In this document: positions 17,251 through 25,119 of the stretch, one piece after another | How the letters are laid out: every line of letters starts with the position of its first letter | How positions within the stretch are numbered: position 1 is the stretch's first letter | DNA from: JARLFX01 sp036404255 | Lineage (GTDB): Bacteria > Acidobacteriota > Terriglobia > Terriglobales > Acidobacteriaceae | Reading direction: 5' to 3' | NCBI GenBank assembly: GCA_036404255.1 | Contig: DASWOP010000063.1 | Location: forward strand, 1-29,263 | DNA length: 29,263 nucleotides | Position numbers and translations under genes: made by a program | Notes under the pieces: model-generated | Databases searched by the model: none | Told to the model about the DNA's origin: nothing | What the model saw: the letters and a program-made list of their open reading frames with translations, nothing else

Positions 17251-17982
17251 ATGCGCCGCCTGCTGCACTGTTCTGGGTTTGCTCTGCTTCTCTTTTTTGC
17301 GCCTGGAATGCCAACACTGCACTCGCAGACTTCTGTGTTGCCGGCACAGGAGTCTGTTACAGCCGCCACTGCGAGTGCGTCCTGTTGCGGCATCATCACA
17401 CCAGAGGGCAGGCGCATGCTTGCATTGCTGGATAGCATGGACGTGGAGCATCACTGGCTCAATCACGAGCACGTCGACTGGGTTACAGGAAATCAAGACA
17501 GGCCAGATGGCTACACTGGGTCCGACAAGTCTTCCCACTGTAGCGCCTTCGCCGCCGCGGTGGGACTGAAGCTGAATGTGTATATCTTGCGTCCACCGGA
17601 GCATAAGCTTACATTTCTGGCAAGCGCCCAGGGCGAGTGGCTCGCATCAAAGACCGCAATAGATGCTGGCTGGAGCAATATCCCAGATCCAGCGCGCGCG
17701 CAGCATCTGGCCAACCTCGGTGCATTTGTGGTGGTCGATTACGTCAGTCCCGACCCGCACACTCCCGGGCACATAGCCATTATCCGGCCATCGGAAAAGA
17801 CCGCCGCGCAACTCGCTCACGACGGCCCGGAGATCACGCAATCCGGCGCAACGAATTACAAAGACTATGTTGCCGCGAAGGCCTTCATGCACCATCCCGG
17901 CGCGTGGCCTAATGAGGTGCGCTACTACTCGCACCCAGTGCAATGGTCCGGCATTGTCCCAGCGGCTTCCACAACACACTGA
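17251..17982 (+). CDS. Secreted protein with NlpC/P60- or CHAP-like Cys/His motifs
   Basis: A 243-residue protein with a signal peptide (MRRLLHCSGFALLLFFAPGM, cleavage near residue 25). The start ATG follows AGGAG. I do not recognise a named family. The pattern HCSAF around Cys97, then a hydrophobic strand LGAFVVVDYV followed by PGHIAII with His174, and a polar Gln197 or Asn202 beyond, resembles the Cys-His-polar layout of papain-like NlpC/P60 or CHAP amidases. It fits a periplasmic peptidase or amidase. A cysteine pair (Cys45-Cys46) and the HHWLNHEHVDW segment precede the motif. It lies 93 bases downstream of the Oar-like gene and 36 bases upstream of the aspartic-peptidase-like gene, probably in one transcript. 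The catalytic assignment is an inference. Confidence 0.7.
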   Translation: MRRLLHCSGFALLLFFAPGMPTLHSQTSVLPAQESVTAATASASCCGIITPEGRRMLALLDSMDVEHHWLNHEHVDWVTGNQDRPDGYTGSDKSSHCSAFAAAVGLKLNVYILRPPEHKLTFLASAQGEWLASKTAIDAGWSNIPDPARAQHLANLGAFVVVDYVSPDPHTPGHIAIIRPSEKTAAQLAHDGPEITQSGATNYKDYVAAKAFMHHPGAWPNEVRYYSHPVQWSGIVPAASTTH

Positions 17983-18018
17983 ATTCAGCCGCCTTAGAAA
18001 TTGAAGGGAGTTTCCTTG

Positions 18019-19794
18019 ATGCGTTTTCGCTCTGCGGGCTGTTGCCTGCCAATCCTCTTGATGGCAATACTCTGCGGTTGCGGAGGCAGCACGAATGTTA
18101 CTCCACCGGTAACCGTACCCGGCACGATCACATTTGCTGCCGCAGCTACATCTGCGTCGCAGTCGGCAGGCAGCATCATGCTCACCGTGGACCGCACAAT
18201 AGGCAGCACGGCGGTGAGCGTGAGCTATGCTACTGCAAATGGAACCGCCTCCGCAGGCGTGAACTACACGGCCACCTCTGGCACGCTTAGCTGGGGAGTG
18301 GGCGATACAGCGCCGAAGACGATCACGATTCCTATCAGTACCAGCGTTAGCTTCACCGGTACGCTGAACTTCGTCATTGTACTGAGCAACCCTGGCGGTG
18401 GCGCGTCATTGGGAGCGATCACTACGAACACTGTCACCATTAGTCCTACGCCTGTGCCGGGCACACTATCGTTTATCAACACCTCAATCACGGTTGCGCA
18501 ATCTTCGGGTACAGCATCGCTCACGGTGGGCCGGACAGTCGGCTCCAGTGGCACAGTCACCGTAGACTATGGCACAGCGGATGCCACCGCCATTGCGGGC
18601 ACAAATTACACCAGTACCAGCGGCACGCTACGCTGGGCCGATGGCGACGCAACGGCAAAGACCATCACTGTGCCTATCAATACAATGAACTCCTTCTCCG
18701 GCACTGTTGCGTTTACGGTAACACTCGCATCGGTCACCGGGAATGCGACATTGGGCACATCCACCGCACTCGTATCTATCACAACGGCAGGCCCATATAC
18801 CGCTTACTCCAGCTACTACACACTTCCCTACGTAGGTACACCCAGTTTCAAGGCGCTCGGCAGTACGTTGAAGGTCACGGCATCTATTGCGGCAGACATA
18901 ACTCACACCGGCACTAGCGCGTCGTATACGCTCGATACGGGATCGACAGGCGTCATCGTGCCCGCTACGGAACTTGCCGGCTATACAACCGGCAACGGTA
19001 CCCCAGGCTCGCTCACCTATTCTTCCAGCGGCCTCAAGCTCACTGGTTATTGGACAAATGCCGTCATCACGCTGCCGAATGCAAAAAACGAGAGTGGTGC
19101 CGGCAGCACTGTTACGATCACCGTGCCTGTATTGGCCGTAATTAGCGGTACCTGCACTGGGGGTGGGGTAAACTCCGGTAACTGCACGGGCACAATCCCC
19201 CACATGCTCGGCATTGGTTTTGGCCGGGGAACGGGGACATACGATTCGCCAATCTACAATCCTTTCGTCAACCTGAAGGAGATGGTGGCAGGCAGCATGC
19301 GACGCGGCTATGTCTTCACCGCGTCCGGCATTCAGCTCGGCCTGACAAATACCACCGTGCCGATGCCTGCTCCCTTCGGTTCCGCTACCTCAAATACATT
19401 CACGGTAGAGCAACTGACCGCATCGAATGCGTTCTCAGGCTATGCCTATGACTGGAATACATCTCCCGGTAGCTTTATCTATGCAGGCACGGCGACTGCA
19501 GTTGGAACCATCCTGTTTGATACTGGCCTGACCAACATGATCCTGGAGGATGTCTCCCATGCCAGCGGCACAACCGTACCAAATGGAACAGCGATTACGA
19601 TCAATGCCATTCCTGGCAGCTTGAGCTACAGTTTTGTAAGCGGAGATGGCGGCGCAACCACACCGAGCAGCGTGGCATGGGCCAGCGAAACTCACGGCGC
19701 CTACGTGAATGTCGGCATACACTTTCTCGGCAAGTATGACTATCTGTACGACGCCGACGGTGGAATTCTGGGGCTGCGCCCGGTAGCTCGCTAG
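18019..19794 (+). CDS. Lipoprotein with two Calx-beta domains and a pepsin-like (double DTG) domain
   Basis: 591 residues from the ATG at 18019, preceded by AAGGGAG at an 8-base spacing. The signal peptide ends in a lipobox-like LCGC (Cys21). Two Calx-beta domains follow (about 35-135 and 140-245), each with the 'vsY.T.ngtA..g.dYt..sGtl.w..gd..kti.ipi' pattern. The C-terminal domain (about 255-591) has SYTLDTGSTGVIVP with Asp306 and GTILFDTGLTNMIL with Asp501, 195 residues apart, close to the 183 between the catalytic Asp of pepsin. The end, HFLGKYDYLYDADGGILGLRP, resembles the closing segment of pepsins. I infer a surface-anchored aspartic peptidase or a binding relative of one. It is last in the Oar-like cluster and a truncated paralogue lies at 6932-7235. 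Confidence 0.8.
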   Translation: MRFRSAGCCLPILLMAILCGCGGSTNVTPPVTVPGTITFAAAATSASQSAGSIMLTVDRTIGSTAVSVSYATANGTASAGVNYTATSGTLSWGVGDTAPKTITIPISTSVSFTGTLNFVIVLSNPGGGASLGAITTNTVTISPTPVPGTLSFINTSITVAQSSGTASLTVGRTVGSSGTVTVDYGTADATAIAGTNYTSTSGTLRWADGDATAKTITVPINTMNSFSGTVAFTVTLASVTGNATLGTSTALVSITTAGPYTAYSSYYTLPYVGTPSFKALGSTLKVTASIAADITHTGTSASYTLDTGSTGVIVPATELAGYTTGNGTPGSLTYSSSGLKLTGYWTNAVITLPNAKNESGAGSTVTITVPVLAVISGTCTGGGVNSGNCTGTIPHMLGIGFGRGTGTYDSPIYNPFVNLKEMVAGSMRRGYVFTASGIQLGLTNTTVPMPAPFGSATSNTFTVEQLTASNAFSGYAYDWNTSPGSFIYAGTATAVGTILFDTGLTNMILEDVSHASGTTVPNGTAITINAIPGSLSYSFVSGDGGATTPSSVAWASETHGAYVNVGIHFLGKYDYLYDADGGILGLRPVAR

Positions 19795-19804
19795 TCCGAA
19801 GACT

Positions 19805-21376
19805 TTATCTGGATTCGCGAAGATTGAGGTCAAACGTGCCAACGTGGCCATTGAAGAGGTCGCGCACAACGAAACGGATACGCTCTGCATTGGGTGGAAC
19901 AGTAACCGGTACGTGGAAGCGGGCACTCCGGGTCTGCAACTCCGATGGCTGTGCGGCGCTGGTAGCATTATGTTCGGAGACAGCGTTACTTAGAGGCTTT
20001 CCCTTTGCAGAAAAGCTCTGCACCATGATGGAGACCTCTGCCATATTGGCTGTTCCTGCTGGATGCCAGTTGAGGCCACCGGCACCTATGGCTACGTCAT
20101 ACACCACACTGCCGGTAGCATGACCGGATTGCGCCGGATCGCGTGAAACTGTCACGCTAAGCCCGTTGTAACTCATATTGCTGAGTGCCGCCGCGGTCAG
20201 ATCGAACTTAAGCTCAGAAAGCCCGGAGGCGGTTTTCACCGTTTCCGCAGTCTTGTTGAGCGGCTCCGCAAAGTATCCGGTCCGTGTTGTGGCAGTCAGC
20301 GCAGGATCGCGCATGATGATGTGAATCTTGCGCAGCGGCTTGGGATCGTCACTGTGATTGGTTGGCGAGTAGGAAAGCGTGTAGTACGTGCTACCCTCTG
20401 CGACACTGGTCGCAATCTCTTTGTCGATAAAATTGTCGAGCCAGAAGGCGCGTCCTCCGGTGGCCGGAGCGAGTGCGGTGAACTTCACATCGCCGGCCTC
20501 CTGCAGGCTGGCACCGTTGTTGTCCGCCGTGAGAGTCTCATCTTCGCTGCCGGAATTATCGGTCATCGCAGGCGAGAGCAGTGTGGGATCGATGGTATTG
20601 AGCGTCATGCGCGAGGCCAGCATGGCCGAGGTGGTTTTGCGGATAGCGTCGTCGATCTTCTGCATGGCTTCATCGTCGTCAAGTGCAGCGGAACTAAGGG
20701 AAGGAAAGCCATGACCAACCCAAATGATATTCTTACGGCCAGGATAGTTGGCCGTGGCTTCAGATATCTGCATGAGCGAGCCGAGCGTTTGCGACATGCG
20801 CGGCACGACTTGCGAGCTTCCGTCATTCAGCATGAGTTGAAAAGGTGATGCAGGAAAATGTTTCTTCAGCGCAGATTGCATGCTGGAGCGGTCTTGCGTG
20901 AACTGCTGAATGACTGCGAATTTGTTGCTTCCAACAAACAGAAGTTCCATTGGCTGTGCCATGATAGGTGGCTGTGCGGCCAGATATTTTTCCAGCGCCT
21001 GACGCACTGCCGCCATCTCAGACCACGGCGTATTGAGTTCGTCCAACACCAGCAGCGTCACCGGGGCCTCGCCGGTCTTGCTCAGGTCCGCGGTAGAGGT
21101 CACAGTTGGAGCAGACATTGCAGGCACAGGTATGTGGCTCGGTACAGTCGCTGTAAAGCTGATGATCTTTTGCGGTACGCCGTCTTCCGTGACGGAGAAG
21201 CCATCTTTGCCAAGACCAGTGACTAGATTGCCCTTTCTGTCACGAACTACAACGTCGAGCACAACCACACGCGTGCTGACGCGGAATACCGGCGAGGAAG
21301 TGTCTGGCTGGATCTGCGCCGAAAGAGCAGATGTTGCGAAGAGAAAAAGAGTAGAAAAACCGCGAAGAAGCTTCAT
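19805..21376 (-). CDS. Exported VWA-domain protein (acidobacterial VWFA-related type)
   Basis: A 523-residue protein with a signal peptide (cleavage after SALSA, residue 20). A conserved N-terminal segment typical of the acidobacterial VWFA-related family follows (FRVSTRVVVLDVVVRDRKGN, LVTGLGKDGFSVTEDGVPQK). A VWA-like domain covers about residues 105-300. The first strand reads VTLLVLDELNTPWSE, where the metal-binding motif is D-E-L-N-T instead of D-x-S-x-S, so metal binding may be altered. The segment GRKNIIWVGHGFPSLS is also characteristic. The C-terminal ~200 residues are beta-rich. The start ATG overlaps the stop of a 58-residue mini-gene (ATGA), so the two are probably translationally coupled. 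It is convergent with the aspartic-peptidase-like gene with only 10 bases between stops. Molecular function unknown. Confidence 0.88.
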   Translation of the reverse strand: MKLLRGFSTLFLFATSALSAQIQPDTSSPVFRVSTRVVVLDVVVRDRKGNLVTGLGKDGFSVTEDGVPQKIISFTATVPSHIPVPAMSAPTVTSTADLSKTGEAPVTLLVLDELNTPWSEMAAVRQALEKYLAAQPPIMAQPMELLFVGSNKFAVIQQFTQDRSSMQSALKKHFPASPFQLMLNDGSSQVVPRMSQTLGSLMQISEATANYPGRKNIIWVGHGFPSLSSAALDDDEAMQKIDDAIRKTTSAMLASRMTLNTIDPTLLSPAMTDNSGSEDETLTADNNGASLQEAGDVKFTALAPATGGRAFWLDNFIDKEIATSVAEGSTYYTLSYSPTNHSDDPKPLRKIHIIMRDPALTATTRTGYFAEPLNKTAETVKTASGLSELKFDLTAAALSNMSYNGLSVTVSRDPAQSGHATGSVVYDVAIGAGGLNWHPAGTANMAEVSIMVQSFSAKGKPLSNAVSEHNATSAAQPSELQTRSARFHVPVTVPPNAERIRFVVRDLFNGHVGTFDLNLRESR

Positions 21377-21549
21377 ATTGTCTCTGGAGCAACACGGTAG
21401 AGCACAGTGGCTTTGTCGTGGGAGGACTTCAATTCCTGTTGCCCATCAGTGGAAACCAATGGCAACGCAACCTGCGCTACAGCTATAGGGTTCGCGGTAA
21501 GTAATGCAACAGAGGGAAGAGAGAGGAAGGCATAGCGAAGTCGGCTCAT
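21373..21549 (-). CDS. 58-residue secreted mini-protein, coupled to the VWA gene
   Basis: On the minus strand an ATG at 21549, preceded by AAAAAGGA, opens a 58-codon frame ending in TGA that overlaps the VWA start codon (ATATGA). The product begins MSRLRYAFLSLPSVALLTAN and continues PIAVAQVALPL, a convincing signal peptide with cleavage after AVAQ or nearby. About 32 mature, mostly polar residues remain, ending YRVAPETI. The RBS, the signal peptide and the 4-base stop/start overlap together suggest a real gene that supplies ribosomes to the VWA gene. I recognise no family. Confidence 0.6.
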   Translation of the reverse strand: MSRLRYAFLSLPSVALLTANPIAVAQVALPLVSTDGQQELKSSHDKATVLYRVAPETI

Positions 21550-21602
21550 TCATTCCTTTTTAGCACATCATGGTCAAATTTCATTCACCACGGGCAGACG
21601 TT

Positions 21603-23387
21603 CTAGTATCCTGCTGCCTTGCCGTAGTCGCGTCGCCGGTCATGGCCACCGGAGAGTTCGCCGGTCGCTGGATCGACCGAGATCAGCTCGCTATCACCCC
21701 ACACGCCGGCAGTCTTCTCATCCAGCGCCCCCATGCGGACGACGTGATACCCGCTGGCAGCCAGAGCATCTGCAGGGCCGGTGGGAAAGTCCTTTTCAAT
21801 CTCCAGTGCATCCGGAAGATATTGGTGATGGAAGCGTGGTGCGTCTGCGGCCTGCTGAATGTCCAGCCGATTGTCGAGCACGCTGATGAGGTCATTAGCA
21901 ACGGTAGTAATGATGGTTGCACCACCAGGTGATCCAAGTACCAGCCGCAGCTTTCCCTTTTTCAGCACCATGGTCGGCGTCATGCTGCTCAGCGGACGCT
22001 TGCCCGGTGCAATGGCATTAGCCGGCCCCTGAATGAGCCCGAACTTGTTTGGAGTGTTGATTTTTGAGGTGAAATCATCCATCTCATTATTCAGCAGAAA
22101 GCCGAGGCCATCTACCGTCACATAAGAACCGAAGGCGCCATTCAGCGTGTATGTGCTGGCCACTGCGTTGCCGTCCGCATCCACGATGGAAAAATGTGTT
22201 GTCTGGGTTGGCTCGTTGCCTGCGGTCTTCGGGGACGGAAGCGCAGGCATAAAACCAGAAGGGCGTACCAGGTCCACAGAAGCTGTTGGCTTTACTGGAT
22301 CGATTGTATTGCGCCATGCCGCCGCGTACTTTAGATCGGCCATCTGGCGCAGAGGCATTGACATGAAGTCCGGATCGCCCAGGTAGTCTCCACGATCCAT
22401 GTAGGCGCGGCGAAACGCCTCCACGATATAGTGCATCTGCTGCGGCGTGCGGTCGCCCATCTTCGCAAGATCGTAACCGGAGAGGATATTTAACGTCTCT
22501 AGCAGCACAATTCCACCGGAGGACGGAGGCGGTGAGGTTAGAATCTGGTAGCCACGATAGTTTCCGGCCAGCGGCTTGCGCTCTTTCACCTGGTACGCGG
22601 CTAGGTCGCCGGTGGTAATTAAACCTCCGTTCGCTGCCATGAACGTAGCTAGTTTCTTCGCTATCTCCCCGTTATAAAAGTCTGTGGGGTCGTTCGCGAT
22701 GCGCGTGAGTGTTGCTGCCAGCTCCGGCTGCCTGAATGTATCGCCCGCCTTATAGAAATTGCCATTGCGCTGGAAGATACGGGCCGAGGTTGCGAACTTC
22801 ACAAGGTTGCGAGAATGCAGCGCGGTAGTCTCCTCCTCCGAAAGAACATAGCCCTCGGTTGCCAGGCGAATTGCAGGCGCCATATCCTGTTTGAGCGTGA
22901 GCCTGCCGTAGTGCGCTTGGGCGAAGGCCAGGCCGGCCACGGTGCCAGGAACACCCACTGCCTGCATGCCAACTAGACTCTTGTTGGGTACCACGTCTCC
23001 GTTTTTATCCAGGTACATGTCTTGCGATGCGGCGGACGGAGATTTTTCGCGATAGTCCAGGAAATGGGCTGCTCCCGACTTCATGCGGATCAGCATAAAA
23101 CCGCCGCCACCGATGTTGCCGGCCTGAGGATACACCACAGCCAGGGCAAAACCTACGGCGACTGCAGCATCGATCGCATTGCCGCCCTCTTTCAGAATGG
23201 CGACGCCGGCATCCGTCGCATCATGGTGAATGGAAACCACCATCGCATGTCGAGTTCTTACCGGCGGAACGGGCTGCGAGCGATCTGTCTTCCCTTGAGC
23301 AGCCAGAGGCATGATGGCGACAGCAAAGACCAAGGCAGTCGAGCACGCAGTACGGAGACATCGATTGAAGGCAGGATTTTGGTGCAT
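21603..23387 (-). CDS. ggt: Gamma-glutamyltransferase (glutathione hydrolase) precursor
   Basis: A 594-residue periplasmic N-terminal-nucleophile enzyme, about the usual length. It has a signal peptide (AVAIMPLAAQ). The nucleophile Thr396 starts TTHFSIVDADGNAVASTYTL, where autocleavage separates the large and small subunits. DYREKSP with Arg113 corresponds to the gamma-glutamyl-binding Arg of the E. coli enzyme. The oxyanion and lid regions LLNNEMDDF, PLSSMTPTMV and LVLGSPGGATI are intact. It removes the gamma-glutamyl group from glutathione and similar peptides and transfers it to water or amino acids, so it scavenges Cys, Gly and Glu. The start is supported by GGAG 8-9 bases upstream. It is separated from the VWA gene by 53 bases on the same strand. 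A terminator-like hairpin lies about 245 bases upstream of its start. Confidence 0.95.
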   Translation of the reverse strand: MHQNPAFNRCLRTACSTALVFAVAIMPLAAQGKTDRSQPVPPVRTRHAMVVSIHHDATDAGVAILKEGGNAIDAAVAVGFALAVVYPQAGNIGGGGFMLIRMKSGAAHFLDYREKSPSAASQDMYLDKNGDVVPNKSLVGMQAVGVPGTVAGLAFAQAHYGRLTLKQDMAPAIRLATEGYVLSEEETTALHSRNLVKFATSARIFQRNGNFYKAGDTFRQPELAATLTRIANDPTDFYNGEIAKKLATFMAANGGLITTGDLAAYQVKERKPLAGNYRGYQILTSPPPSSGGIVLLETLNILSGYDLAKMGDRTPQQMHYIVEAFRRAYMDRGDYLGDPDFMSMPLRQMADLKYAAAWRNTIDPVKPTASVDLVRPSGFMPALPSPKTAGNEPTQTTHFSIVDADGNAVASTYTLNGAFGSYVTVDGLGFLLNNEMDDFTSKINTPNKFGLIQGPANAIAPGKRPLSSMTPTMVLKKGKLRLVLGSPGGATIITTVANDLISVLDNRLDIQQAADAPRFHHQYLPDALEIEKDFPTGPADALAASGYHVVRMGALDEKTAGVWGDSELISVDPATGELSGGHDRRRDYGKAAGY

Positions 23388-23623
23388 GTGAATGTCTCCA
23401 GATAGATTTGGTCAATGAGTGATCGGGCAGAAGTTTCAGTGCAGGGTGAATTTCATCATAAGAGGCCCGGCTCCGGTTGTCACGAAACATCGGAGAGCCA
23501 AATTTAGGGAGTCGTTTGAAAATCATGTTTCAGATGTACTCTTCTATTCCAGGATCGACATGATTTACTTCTTAACCGCAATATCCATTGCATGGCGTCC
23601 TCCTGTTACCCCCTGCTTCACAG

Positions 23624-23664
23624 AACAAACAAAAAGCCACTCCGCCGGTGCGGGTAGTGGCTTT
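23624..23664 (-). terminator. Orphan minus-strand terminator
   Basis: On the minus strand AAAGCCAC pairs with GTGGCTTT around an inner CGC/GCG pairing, and the hairpin is followed by TTTTTGTTTGTT. No gene lies upstream of it on the minus strand before 24018, so it must end a small RNA or act within a leader of ggt. Confidence 0.65.
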
Positions 23665-23726
23665 ACTCGAAACCTGGTTGTTGTTGAAAGCTTACATATC
23701 TGCATCACACGTACTGTACAAAATAA

Positions 23727-23761
23727 CTGCGTCAATAATCTGGATCACAAACATGACGCAG
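23727..23761 (-). ncRNA. Stem-loop of a possible small RNA or ggt leader
   Basis: CTGCGTCA (23727-23734) and TGACGCAG (23754-23761) are exact 8-base arms around a 19-base loop, 62 bases before the orphan terminator on the minus strand. Together they suggest a structured transcript; I cannot assign it to a known RNA family. Confidence 0.35.
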
Positions 23762-23967
23762 CCTTCTTGCTGTTCGAGCAGATTACCGTTGCAACGTCAT
23801 GCGACCCTGATTCATCATCATTCTTGTCGCTAGTCTGGCTTCGGCGAACCGCGTCTTCTTTGATCATGTTGTAAATAAGCTTTTCCAAAAGCGGCTAAAG
23901 CTAGGCGACGGTCATCAAACGCGATGGCATTGCGCCTCCATTCTCTCATTTCCCCGCACAATCACCT

Positions 23968-23981
23968 GTGACATAAGTCCT
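23968..23981 (+). promoter_or_regulatory. FNR-type operator upstream of the NapH-like gene
   Basis: GTGACATAAGTCCT matches the dyads at 28074-28087 and 28133-28146, with the upstream half-site perfect. If activation is class II (centre at -41.5), transcription would start near 24016. TATCGT (24004-24009) is correctly placed as the -10 element. Confidence 0.6.
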
Positions 23982-24018
23982 ATTCCCTTCCACGCCCACC
24001 CGCTATCGTTGGTAGTGT

Positions 24019-25119
24019 ATGGATTCTCAGGCTCCCCACTCGACTCTTCCCGTCACGCCGCCCACTCCGCAGCGCAAGCCGCTTGTCCGTCGTACCTCTG
24101 CGGATAACTCCCAGTTCACCCGCCGGATCGTCCAGTTTGCCTTCCTCGCACTCAATCTCTGGATCGGCATCCAGTTTCTGCTGTGGACGCGCTTCTTTGA
24201 GACCCATGGCCAGTCCCACTACGTCTCCCGTCCCGCAGGCGTCGATGGCTGGCTTCCCATCGCCGGCCTCATGAACCTGAAGTACTTCTTCACCACCCGC
24301 CACATTCCCGCCATGCACCCCGCCGCGCTCGTGCTGATTGCCATCTTCCTGCTCTCCAGCCTCCTGCTGAAGAAGAGCTTCTGTTCCTGGCTCTGCCCCG
24401 TCGGCACGCTCTCGGAATACCTCTGGAAGCTCGGCCGCAAACTCTTCCGCCGCAATGGCATCGTGCCACGCTGGCTCGACATCCCGCTGCGCGGCCTCAA
24501 ATACCTCCTGCTGGCCGCCTTCATCCTCCTCGTCGCCAGCATGTCGGCCGCAGCGCTCAACAGCTTTCTCCTCGCCCCTTTCGGCATCATCGCCGACGTG
24601 AAGATGCTCAACTTCTTCCGCCATATCGGCCCCATCGGATTCTTTGTCCTCGCATCCTTCGTTCTCCTCTCCGTCTTTATTCAGAACTTCTGGTGCCGCT
24701 TCCTCTGCCCCTACGGCGCGCTCATGGGAATCGTCTCCGCCGTCAGCCCCGTCAAGATTCGCCGCGACGCAGAAGCCTGCATCGACTGCGGCAAATGTAA
24801 CAAGGCCTGCCCTTCGCATCTTCCCGTCGATAGCCTCATCACCATCCGTTCCGTTGAATGCACCGGTTGCATGGAGTGTGTCGCCGCCTGCCCGGCAGAG
24901 AATGCACTGCAATTCTCACTTCCCCCGCATGCCCCATCAGGTAACCGCGACGCCCGCTGGCACAACCGCGCACTGCAGCCGCGTCTGGTAGCCGCTGTGC
25001 TGGCAATCATCTTCTTTGGATTTATTGGCCTGGCCCGCGCCACGGACCATTGGCAGACAAACGTCTCCCGCGAGATCTACATGCGCCTCGTCCCCCACGC
25101 TGACGAATACGGTCACTAA
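24019..25119 (+). CDS. NapH/CcoG-type membrane 4Fe-4S protein
   Basis: A 366-residue inner-membrane protein with about five hydrophobic helices (near 36-58, 103-118, 160-180, 205-222, 327-343). It has the two paired Cys-x3-Cys-Pro motifs of the NapH/NosR/CcoG family (C122-SWL-C126P and C226-RFL-C230P). Two classical 4Fe-4S ferredoxin motifs follow (C254-x2-C-x2-C-x3-C264P and C281-x2-C-x2-C-x3-C291P). Such proteins pass electrons from quinol to periplasmic or cytoplasmic redox partners. There is no Shine-Dalgarno sequence before the ATG at 24019, and the predicted start of transcription is only about 3 bases upstream, so translation may be leaderless. Its stop overlaps the convergent Crp/Fnr gene by 4 bases. 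It shares its operator type with hcp and ric, which suggests electron supply to Hcp or another nitrogen-oxide enzyme. Confidence 0.88.
   Translation: MDSQAPHSTLPVTPPTPQRKPLVRRTSADNSQFTRRIVQFAFLALNLWIGIQFLLWTRFFETHGQSHYVSRPAGVDGWLPIAGLMNLKYFFTTRHIPAMHPAALVLIAIFLLSSLLLKKSFCSWLCPVGTLSEYLWKLGRKLFRRNGIVPRWLDIPLRGLKYLLLAAFILLVASMSAAALNSFLLAPFGIIADVKMLNFFRHIGPIGFFVLASFVLLSVFIQNFWCRFLCPYGALMGIVSAVSPVKIRRDAEACIDCGKCNKACPSHLPVDSLITIRSVECTGCMECVAACPAENALQFSLPPHAPSGNRDARWHNRALQPRLVAAVLAIIFFGFIGLARATDHWQTNVSREIYMRLVPHADEYGH

Larger units (their letters stand above)
23388..24018. other. 631-base intergenic region with structured RNA signals
   Basis: I see no convincing protein gene. A minus-strand 40-codon frame starting near 23866 and a 20-codon hydrophobic one starting near 23753 have no strong support. 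The region holds a minus-strand terminator (23632-23664), a long-armed stem-loop (23727-23761), the palindrome GCTTTTCCAAAAGC (23879-23892) and, at its right end, the operator and promoter of the NapH-like gene. Confidence 0.5.

Noticed and set aside
23691..23753. 20-residue hydrophobic minus-strand frame (MFVIQIIDAV...)
   Set aside because: It has a weak RBS-like AAGG, but it is too short and overlaps the stem-loop; coding status cannot be supported.
23980..24912. 310-residue minus-strand frame rich in Asp, Glu and Gly
   Set aside because: It is antisense to the NapH-like gene, whose iron-sulfur motifs are unmistakable. The acidic composition simply mirrors its codons.
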